A DNA stretch of 5,067 nt from Oscillospiraceae bacterium (lineage in GTDB: Bacteria > Bacillota > Clostridia > Oscillospirales > Ruminococcaceae): assembly GCA_031285645.1 (NCBI GenBank), contig JAITVU010000160.1:1-5067 (forward strand), written 5' to 3'. The notes under the pieces are model-generated. The model did not search any database. It had not been told where the DNA came from and saw nothing but the letters and a program-made list of their open reading frames with translations. Each line of letters begins with the position of its first letter. The stretch's first letter is position 1. A program made the translations under genes and the position numbers. Below are positions 1-4,310 of the stretch, piece by piece.

Positions 1-93
1 CATCACGGAGAAGGTGCGGGAAGAATTGACGGCTGTTTGATGAATGATGCCGTTGAGCCGGGCCGCCGCCTGTTCTATTTCTTTCAGTTCCAT
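1..93 (-). CDS. ilvA: Threonine ammonia-lyase (threonine dehydratase), N-terminal fragment
   Basis: The reading frame starts at an ATG (93-91) and runs off the left edge after 31 codons. It encodes MELKEIEQAAARLNGIIHQT followed by AVNSSRTFSVM. This matches the N-terminal pattern of PLP-dependent threonine ammonia-lyases (a helix with E-AA-RL-G, then IH-T and SRTFS); the PLP lysine and any ACT regulatory domain lie outside the window. The enzyme deaminates threonine to 2-oxobutanoate, the first committed step to isoleucine. The Shine-Dalgarno match is weak (GAAAGTGG, 110-103) and directly follows the T-rich tail of a terminator hairpin. The frame lies downstream of the leu genes on the same strand but has its own promoter and isoleucine-rich leader, which supports a biosynthetic rather than catabolic role. 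Family assignment rests on only 31 residues plus context. Confidence 0.8.
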   Translation of the reverse strand, partial: MELKEIEQAAARLNGIIHQTAVNSSRTFSVM

Positions 94-109
94 GGATACC
101 AACCACTTT

Positions 110-154
110 CAATAAAATAAAAATGCCCTTTGCCTGCACAAACAGGCAAAGGGC
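110..154 (-). terminator. Intrinsic terminator (attenuator) in the ilvA leader
   Basis: On the minus strand a perfect 12-bp stem, GCCCTTTGCCTG (154-143) and CAGGCAAAGGGC (136-125), closes a 6-base loop. It is followed at once by the T-rich tract ATTTTTATTTTATTG (124-110). No T-run follows the hairpin on the plus strand, so it acts leftward, toward ilvA. It ends only 16 bases before the ilvA start codon and lies downstream of the leader promoter at 396-368. It therefore terminates the ilvA leader transcript rather than an upstream gene, as an attenuator would. Its 5' arm can alternatively pair with bases 212-203. Confidence 0.93.
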
Positions 155-212
155 ACATCCTTCGTAAAAACCCGTCAAACCGGGGAAACGAAAGACACGC
201 TTCTTCGCCTGC
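142..212 (-). promoter_or_regulatory. Predicted antiterminator pairing in the ilvA leader
   Basis: The leader RNA segment GCAGGCGAAG (212-203), just after the isoleucine codon run, is complementary to CTTTGCCTGT (151-142), the core of the terminator 5' arm. They form 10 bp with two G-U wobbles. The two pairings are mutually exclusive. Segment 212-207 can also pair over 6 bp (one wobble) with GCCTGT at 296-291 near the start of the leader ORF, giving a possible protector pairing that would leave the terminator free. This is the three-segment logic of ribosome-mediated attenuators. The complementarity is read directly; the switching is inferred. Confidence 0.7.
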
Positions 213-324
213 AACGCATAATAATAATGTTAATTATAATAAGCGCAGCGCAAACAAACCGGATAATCGACTCGATTATTCCGCTTACAAACAGGCTGCG
301 GTTATTATAATGCGGCATTGTCAT
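175..324 (-). CDS. Isoleucine-rich leader peptide of the ilvA attenuator
   Basis: This 49-codon ORF begins at ATG (324-322) and ends at TGA (177-175). A good ribosome binding site, AAGGA (336-332), lies 7 bases before the start. The peptide begins MTMPHYNNRSLFVSG and has the key stretch AALIIINIIIM at residues 26-36, then the basic cluster RCRRR. Ten of 49 residues are isoleucine (16, 17, 20, 21, 29-31, 33-35), read by ATT, ATC and two ATA codons. Transcription from a consensus promoter starts about 37 bases upstream, and a strong terminator follows about 20 bases after the stop, just before ilvA. The likely role is cis regulation: ribosome stalling at isoleucine codons would report Ile-tRNA supply. 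A small membrane protein is a less likely alternative. The product is not recognised as any named family; the call rests on composition and position. Confidence 0.85.
   Translation of the reverse strand: MTMPHYNNRSLFVSGIIESIIRFVCAALIIINIIIMRCRRRSVSFVSPV
261..282 (-). repeat. Hairpin inside the leader ORF
   Basis: In the leader RNA, ATAATC (279-274) and GATTAT (268-263) form a 6-bp stem around the loop GAGTC. It can be extended by GG (282-281) with CC (262-261) across one bulged A. As DNA it is an 8-bp perfect inverted repeat around a single base. The stem is built largely from the first two isoleucine codon pairs (residues 16-17 and 20-21), so a ribosome translating them must melt it. In known attenuators an early hairpin pauses RNA polymerase to synchronise it with the ribosome; that role here is inference. 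Confidence 0.5.
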
Positions 325-367
325 GGCGGTGTCCTTCAAAACATATGATTATGTAAAGCTTTGCCTT

Positions 368-396
368 ATTATACCGGACCGGATCGAATGTGTCAA
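368..396 (-). promoter_or_regulatory. Consensus sigma-A promoter for the ilvA leader
   Basis: On the minus strand TTGACA (396-391) is separated by exactly 17 bases from TATAAT (373-368), a perfect match to the housekeeping promoter consensus in both boxes and spacing. Transcription would start near 361-360. That gives a 5' untranslated leader of about 37 bases before the leader ATG at 324 and about 268 bases before the ilvA start at 93. It shows that ilvA need not depend on read-through from the leu genes. A strong, unadorned promoter fits control by attenuation after initiation. Confidence 0.92.
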
Positions 397-406
397 CGTT
401 TAGCCA

Positions 407-536
407 GACAGATTTAATACCGGCCTGTTTTTAAACCACAGTGGACTTTGCCCGCTGCCACGCATTCGCGCGGATATGACGTATGCGGCAAGGATAGACT
501 GCCGCGTTTAAATTTGTCTGGTCATTTAAACCTGTA
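407..536. mobile_element. MITE-like element, copy A (short, diverged)
   Basis: This noncoding segment is related to the element at 2670-2861. Bases 429-477 align with 2692-2739 at about 85 percent (six mismatches and one indel over 48 positions), and both copies share the core CGCTGCCACGCAT. The right ends also match: TTTAAACCTGTACAGCTA here against TTTAAACCTATACAGCTA. The ends are imperfect inverted repeats (ACAGATTTAA at 408-417, TTTAAACCTGT at 525-535). Inside are further inverted repeats: GCGGCA with TGCCGC (485-490, 500-505) and GTTTAAAT with ATTTAAAC (506-513, 524-531). It codes for no protein. Its left end lies about 10 bases upstream of the -35 box of the ilvA leader promoter. Exact limits are uncertain. 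Confidence 0.6.
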
Positions 537-718
537 CAGCTATAATTGTGCACAGTTTAATACCAGATTAACCGCGCGGCAACATCGATGGGTATTTCTG
601 TTTTATAAACTGAAGGGGTATAATACGCCATGCCTGCTGCGACGGCATGGCGTCGTTGCCGCGGGGAGGGCCATTTTCCTCCTGACCATAGTGAAGGATG
701 CCGGGAAAGGGCGGGATG
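537..718. other. Noncoding spacer downstream of leuB
   Basis: No gene is supported here. Bases 553-612 form a loose palindrome (CAGTTT and AATACC at 553-564, answered by GGTATT at 591-596 and AAACTG at 607-612), similar in style to the AT-rich arms of the neighbouring repeat element and possibly its remnant. GGAGG and CCTCC near 664-681 can also pair. Bases 625-653 form a stronger hairpin, listed separately. The rest, directly after the leuB stop, shows nothing recognisable. Confidence 0.5.
619..653 (-). terminator. Possible terminator after leuB
   Basis: The minus strand has a perfect 10-bp stem, ACGCCATGCC (653-644) and GGCATGGCGT (634-625), around a 9-base loop. It lies 66 bases beyond the leuB stop and is followed by ATTATACC. 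The following tract is not a true T-run, so termination would be weak or factor-assisted. Alternatively the hairpin protects the 3' end of the leu mRNA. The position at the end of the leu genes and before the separate ilvA promoter fits an operon end. Confidence 0.4.
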
Positions 719-1798
719 CTATACCGTGACAGCGTGCAGAATCGCGTCCCCCATGGCGCGCGTACCAATGGCCCTGTCACCCGCCATGGCGATGTCGTGT
801 GTGCGCAGACCCGTCTCTAAAACCGTGTCAACGGCTTTTTCAATGGCGCCCGCCGCCGCATCCTCGCCCAGGGAATAACGCAGCAGCATGGCGGCGGATA
901 AAATGGCGGCGACAGGGTTGGCGCAATCTTTCCCGGCAAGATCAGGCGCGGAACCGTGAATGGGCTCATACAGCCCCAGCGAGCCCGAACTCAAGGAGGC
1001 GGAGGGCAGCATGCCGATGGACCCTGTAATCTGCGACGCCTCATCGGAGAGGATATCGCCGAACATATTGCTGGTCACAATGGTGTCGAACTGCCCGGGA
1101 TCGCGCACGAGCTGCATGGCGGCATTGTCCACGTACATATGGGAGAGCGCGACTTCGGGATACTCTTTGGCAAGTCCTGTGGCGATTTCGCGCCAGAGAC
1201 GCGATGACTCGAGAACATTGGCTTTATCCACCGAGCACAGGCGTTTGCCCCGTTTAGCGGCCAGTGAAAAGGCGACGCGCACAATGCGCTCAATTTCGTC
1301 GGCGCTGTAGCGCTCTGTATCGTAGGCGGCGGGGACGCCGCCGGTGTTGTCCCGCCCCCTTTGACCGAAATAGATGCCGCCGGTCAGTTCGCGCACCACA
1401 AGCAAATTCAGCCCATCGCCGAGAATGTCGTCTTTGAGCGGAGAGGCGCTGCGCAATGCGGGATACACAATAGCCGGGCGCAGATTGGCGAAAAGTCCCA
1501 GGGCGGCGCGGATGCCCAGCAGGCCCTTTTCGGGTCTTTCACCGCTCGGAAGGGCATCCCATTTCGGCCCGCCCACAGCGCCCAGCAGCACGGCGTCGGC
1601 GCTTTTGCAGGCCGAGACGGTTTCGGCGGGCAGAGGTTCGCCCACCGCGTCAATCGCGCAGCCGCCCAGCAAGGCGTCCCGATAGCGCAGGTCAAAGCCG
1701 TGCTTGCGCGCGGCTGCGTCCAAAACGCGCCGCGCTTCCCGCGTGATTTCGGGGCCGATGCCGTCCCCGGCCAGGACTGTGATGGTATATGTTTTCAT
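719..1798 (-). CDS. leuB: 3-isopropylmalate dehydrogenase
   Basis: This cytoplasmic enzyme oxidatively decarboxylates 3-isopropylmalate with NAD+ to 2-ketoisocaproate, the last leucine-specific step before transamination. The 359-residue length is normal. Visible family motifs in order are GDGIGPE (11-17), [10 protein letters not shown] (71-80), the substrate arginines in [14 protein letters not shown] (R97, R107) and [12 protein letters not shown] (R136, Y143), the catalytic lysine in DKANVL (K192), the metal-binding aspartates in VDNAAMQL (D224) and GDILSDEAS (D248, D252), and the NAD loop [10 protein letters not shown] (277-286). All expected catalytic residues are present. The ATG start (1798) has an excellent AAAAGGAG (1812-1805) 6 bases upstream. 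It is the last leu cistron here, 301 bases after leuD, a gap that holds a large inverted-repeat structure. Confidence 0.98.
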   Translation of the reverse strand: MKTYTITVLAGDGIGPEITREARRVLDAAARKHGFDLRYRDALLGGCAIDAVGEPLPAETVSACKSADAVLLGAVGGPKWDALPSGERPEKGLLGIRAALGLFANLRPAIVYPALRSASPLKDDILGDGLNLLVVRELTGGIYFGQRGRDNTGGVPAAYDTERYSADEIERIVRVAFSLAAKRGKRLCSVDKANVLESSRLWREIATGLAKEYPEVALSHMYVDNAAMQLVRDPGQFDTIVTSNMFGDILSDEASQITGSIGMLPSASLSSGSLGLYEPIHGSAPDLAGKDCANPVAAILSAAMLLRYSLGEDAAAGAIEKAVDTVLETGLRTHDIAMAGDRAIGTRAMGDAILHAVTV

Positions 1799-1942
1799 GT
1801 GGGACTCCTTTTATCATAAGAAATTGACTTTAATACTCGGCAAACTTTAATGAGGACATTGAAATCGCGCGGGCACGCGCTATGTAACGCGAATTAACAG
1901 TTATTACCGCTGCTTAAGTTCCTGAAACATATTTACCCTGAA
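1799..1942. other. Upstream region of leuB
   Basis: Apart from the leuB ribosome binding site (1812-1805), this part of the leuD-leuB gap shows no gene. An 8-codon minus-strand ORF (MFQELKQR) starting near 1932 has no amino acid bias and is not considered a leader. No convincing internal promoter for leuB is seen; the best minus-strand candidate boxes near 1846-1815 are poor in sequence and 19 bases apart. Confidence 0.4.
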
Positions 1943-2038
1943 GCCGCAAATCCGCCGCGCTTTTAAAAGCGCGGTTTCCCCGCGCCCGCTTTGCGGCGGG
2001 GGGCCTTTGGCCGCTTGCGGCCAAAGGGGATTTGCGGC
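1943..2038. repeat. Cloverleaf-like nested inverted-repeat element
   Basis: An 11-bp perfect outer stem, GCCGCAAATCC (1943-1953) with GGATTTGCGGC (2028-2038), encloses three hairpins in tandem. The first is a 20-base perfect palindrome at 1955-1974 (half-site CCGCGCTTTT). The second, at 1978-2001, pairs CCCCGC with GCGGGG around an inner CCGC-GCGG stem. The third is a perfect 11-bp stem at 2004-2027 (CCTTTGGCCGC with GCGGCCAAAGG). Almost every base is paired. It is noncoding and untranslated between leuD and leuB. No T-run follows it on the minus strand, so it is not a typical terminator. A palindromic dispersed repeat or an mRNA processing or stability structure are the main options; no second copy is in the window. 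Confidence 0.8.
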
Positions 2039-2099
2039 ACTGGCGGTCGAGATGCGATCCGCTACTCACCGCTCGCTGATTCGCGTCCCTTAAATGCGC

Positions 2100-2597
2100 T
2101 TACTCTGATTTTATTTTGGCTTTTGTATGGGCTACAAGGCCGCCCGCTGCAATGATTTCCTGCATAAAGGCGGGGAAGGGGACGGCCGTATAGCTTTTAC
2201 CCTTCGTCAGGTTTTTAATCACGCCGGTGTCGAGGTCGGCCTCAATCCGGTCGCCCATTTCGGCGTCTTTTGCCGCGTCGGGGCACTCCATCACGGGCAG
2301 GCCGATGTTGATGGCATTGCGGAAAAAAATGCGGGCGAAGTTCTCGGCGATCACACAGCTGATACCGCTGGCTTTAAGGGCGATGGGTGCGTGCTCGCGG
2401 CTGGAGCCGCAGCCAAAATTCAGGCCGCCCACCATAATGTCTCCCGGTTTGACACGCCCGGTGAAGGCGTCGTCGATATCCTCCATGCAGTGCGCGGCGA
2501 GAAAACCGGGATCAAAGCTGTTGAGCATGCGCGCGGGAATGATGGCGTCGGTGTCGATATGGTCACCGTATTTATGGACAAAGCCGTTGCAAATCAT
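2100..2597 (-). CDS. leuD: 3-isopropylmalate dehydratase, small subunit
   Basis: This subunit pairs with LeuC to isomerise 2-isopropylmalate to 3-isopropylmalate; it carries the swivelling aconitase-like domain that completes the active site. The product is 165 residues, the short form typical of LeuC/LeuD pairs in clostridia and archaea rather than the roughly 200-residue enterobacterial form. Motifs are KYGDHIDTDAIIPARML (9-25), the substrate-recognition segment VGGLNFGCGSSREHAP (56-71), and ENFARIFFRNAINIGLPVME (85-104). The frame is open to a GTG at 2633. However, the ATG at 2597 is chosen because GAGGAG (2610-2605) lies 7 bases before it and the family N-terminus aligns there. leuC lies upstream across an unusually long 267-base gap occupied by a repeat element; leuD and leuC are more often adjacent or overlapping. 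Confidence 0.97.
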   Translation of the reverse strand: MICNGFVHKYGDHIDTDAIIPARMLNSFDPGFLAAHCMEDIDDAFTGRVKPGDIMVGGLNFGCGSSREHAPIALKASGISCVIAENFARIFFRNAINIGLPVMECPDAAKDAEMGDRIEADLDTGVIKNLTKGKSYTAVPFPAFMQEIIAAGGLVAHTKAKIKSE

Positions 2598-2604
2598 AAT
2601 TATT

Positions 2605-2610
2605 CTCCTC
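2605..2610 (-). promoter_or_regulatory. Ribosome binding site fixing the leuD start
   Basis: GAGGAG (2610-2605) is 7 bases upstream of the ATG at 2597-2595. It lies inside the extended open frame and so argues for translation from 2597 instead of the GTG at 2633, which has no comparable site. Confidence 0.85.
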
Positions 2611-2669
2611 ATATTAATCTTGGAAAAGCGCACTTTCCATAATGGTATGACAGTCTGACTATATAGACA

Positions 2670-2861
2670 TATAGGTTTAAAACTGGTACAGTTTTAAACC
2701 ACAGCGCGCTTTACTCGCTGCCACGCATCGCGTGGATATAGTGAATTCGGTTTTAACTAACCAGGAATAAGGATAAAAGCGTATTCACTATATATAGGCC
2801 GCTTCGCGGCGCGCGGCGTTTGCCGCGTATTTAAAAATTGCGTCGCAATTTTAAACCTATA
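2670..2861. mobile_element. MITE-like element, copy B, between leuC and leuD
   Basis: The ends are perfect 13-bp inverted repeats, TATAGGTTTAAAA (2670-2682) and TTTTAAACCTATA (2849-2861). The outermost TA on both sides could be a TA target duplication, as produced by IS630/mariner-type transposases, though it cannot be told apart from the repeat itself. The interior has no coding capacity and is rich in palindromes: GGTTTAAAACTG with CAGTTTTAAACC (2674-2700), CCACGC with GCGTGG (2721-2735), ATATAGTGAAT with ATTCACTATAT (2736-2793), CGCGGC with GCCGCG (2812-2827), and AAAATTGCG with CGCAATTTT (2834-2852). Bases 2692-2739 and the right end recur in copy A at 407-536. The leuC stop codon begins 4 bases beyond the right end. 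Confidence 0.75.
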
Positions 2862-2864
2862 CAG

Positions 2865-4130
2865 CTACAAAACGGACGTGGGGCCGCAGATAAAGCCTTT
2901 AACAGCCGACGCCGCGGCGACAGCCGGGGACGCGAGGTAGACCTCGCTCCCTACATGGCCCATGCGCCCGACAAAGTTGCGGTTCGTCGTGGAAACGCAT
3001 TTTTCACCCTCGGCGAGGACGCCCATATGGCCGCCCAAACAGGGGCCGCAGGTTGGGGTGGAAACCGCCGCGCCCGCGTCGACAAAGATATTCATCAAGC
3101 CGTCGTTCACGCATTGCTTCCATATTTCCTGGGTTGCCGGGATGATAATGCAGCGGACATGTTCGGCGACCCTGTGGCCCTTGAGGATTTCGGCGGCGGC
3201 GCGCATGTCGCTGATGCGCCCGTTTGTACAGGAGCCGATGACAACCTGATCAATTCTGATTTCCATTTTTTCCGTGTCTTCAATACTGTGCGCGTTTTCC
3301 GGCAAATGCGGGAAGGCAACCGTTATGGGCATGGTGTCGAGATCGATGACGACTTCCTCGGTGTAAACGGCGTCGGGATCGGCCGCGTAGGTAACGCCCA
3401 CATCCCCGCCATGGGCCTTGACATACGCGATGGTCGCCGCGTCTACAGGGAAAATGCCGTTTTTAGCGCCCGCTTCTATGGCCATGTTGGAGATTGTGAA
3501 ACGGTCATCCATGGTCAGCGCGCCGATATTGCCGGTGAATTCCAGGGAACGATAACGCGCGCCGTCCACGCCGAGGCGTCCGATCAGGTGGAGGATAATG
3601 TCCTTGCCTGAAACATGGGGGCGTTTCTCGCCCTTTATAACAACCTTGATGGCTTCGGGTACTTTAAACCACGCCTTGCCCGTCGCCATGGCCGCGGCCA
3701 TATCGGTCGAGCCGACGCCGGTGGCGAATGCACCAAGCGCGCCGTGTGTGCATGTGTGGCTGTCCGCGCCGATGATGGCGTCTCCCGGCCTGATGAGGCC
3801 TTTTTCCGGCAGGAAAGCGTGCTCGATCCCGACACGTCCCACCTCAAAATAGTGGACGATACCCATTTCGCGGGCGAATTCCTTCATTTTCTTGGCGAGT
3901 CCCGCAGCGGCGATATCCTTATTAGGTGTGAAGTGGTCGGGCATGAGCGCGATTTTTGACTGATCAAAAACGCCTTTCACGCCCATCTTGTAAAATTCGT
4001 CTATAGCGACGGGGGCTGTAATTTCGTTGCCGAATACAAGGTCGAGCCCGCATTCGATCAGTTCCCCCTCTGCAACAGCGTCTTTTCCGGCTTTAACAGC
4101 CAGAATTTTTTGAGTCATCGTCATGGCCAT
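2865..4130 (-). CDS. leuC: 3-isopropylmalate dehydratase, large subunit
   Basis: This iron-sulfur subunit of isopropylmalate isomerase acts with LeuD in the cytoplasm. The 421 residues match the shorter clostridial or archaeal-type LeuC rather than the roughly 465-residue enterobacterial form. All three [4Fe-4S] cysteines are visible: C301 in GSCTNGR, and C361 and C364 in [11 protein letters not shown]. Other aconitase-family motifs are [10 protein letters not shown] (63-72), [23 protein letters not shown] (121-143), and [10 protein letters not shown] (383-392). The ATG at 4130 is preceded by AAGGG about 11 bases upstream, a rather long spacing; ATGs at 4124 and 4118 lie even farther from it, and the family N-terminus (MTMTQKIL) tolerates any of the three. 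The stop codon lies in a stretch shared with the repeat copy at 407-536 plus flank. Confidence 0.98.
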   Translation of the reverse strand: MAMTMTQKILAVKAGKDAVAEGELIECGLDLVFGNEITAPVAIDEFYKMGVKGVFDQSKIALMPDHFTPNKDIAAAGLAKKMKEFAREMGIVHYFEVGRVGIEHAFLPEKGLIRPGDAIIGADSHTCTHGALGAFATGVGSTDMAAAMATGKAWFKVPEAIKVVIKGEKRPHVSGKDIILHLIGRLGVDGARYRSLEFTGNIGALTMDDRFTISNMAIEAGAKNGIFPVDAATIAYVKAHGGDVGVTYAADPDAVYTEEVVIDLDTMPITVAFPHLPENAHSIEDTEKMEIRIDQVVIGSCTNGRISDMRAAAEILKGHRVAEHVRCIIIPATQEIWKQCVNDGLMNIFVDAGAAVSTPTCGPCLGGHMGVLAEGEKCVSTTNRNFVGRMGHVGSEVYLASPAVAAASAVKGFICGPTSVL

Positions 4131-4193
4131 GGTATTTTCATCCCTTCATTGTGTTTCTTAAACGGCGAGAGCTGTTTTTACGCGAAAGTGTTC

Positions 4194-4278
4194 AATGACA
4201 CGGCGGGTCTGATTCCCCGCCGCCCCGCAGGTCGGTATCCCTTGGATACACCGTCTGCCTGCGGCGGTGAGTGTCATT
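4194..4278. repeat. Branched inverted-repeat structure between leuA and leuC
   Basis: An 8-bp outer stem, AATGACAC (4194-4201) with GTGTCATT (4271-4278), encloses two arms. The first is GGCGGG with CCCGCC (4202-4207, 4216-4221). The second is CCGCAGG with CCTGCGG (4225-4231, 4258-4264), containing an inner stem GTATCC with GGATAC (4235-4240, 4244-4249). It fills about half of the 180-base leuA-leuC gap. No T-run follows on the minus strand. It lacks the T-loop and anticodon features of a tRNA. It may be a dispersed palindromic repeat or an mRNA structure affecting leuC expression. Confidence 0.65.
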
Positions 4279-4310
4279 ATGGTACTGTATGGAGAAGCGC
4301 TGTGGCGATA

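Noticed and set aside
94..400. T-box leader upstream of ilvA
   Set aside because: There is a terminator hairpin, but no T-box sequence (AGGGTGGNACCGCG-like) and no specifier stem-loop is visible. The isoleucine-rich ORF explains the region better.
541..624. Plus-strand promoters from TATAAT at 541-546 and 619-624
   Set aside because: Neither TATAAT-like box has an acceptable -35 partner at 16-18 bases, and no plus-strand gene follows.
608..668. 19-codon minus-strand ORF (MALPAATTPCRR...) behind AGGAGG
   Set aside because: The AGGAGG is only 3 bases from the ATG, too close for efficient initiation. The peptide has no amino acid bias and covers the hairpin downstream of leuB.
568..780. Minus-strand 70-codon ORF overlapping the leuB 3' end
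   Set aside because: It overlaps leuB in another frame and continues into the noncoding spacer. Composition is unremarkable and there is no convincing start site.
1361..1819. Long plus-strand open frame opposite leuB (152 codons)
   Set aside because: It is a GC-rich antisense shadow of leuB, with no ribosome binding site and no recognisable domain. The same applies to plus-strand frames opposite leuC and leuD, for example 2838-3611 and 2127-2642.
2598..2633. Upstream GTG start for leuD giving 12 extra residues
   Set aside because: The GTG lacks a ribosome binding site, while the ATG at 2597 has GAGGAG at ideal spacing and matches the family N-terminus.
4194..4278. tRNA gene suggested by the branched fold
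   Set aside because: It lacks a T-loop GTTCRA-type motif, a recognisable D-loop and an anticodon arm of correct geometry. The outer stem and arms do not have tRNA dimensions.
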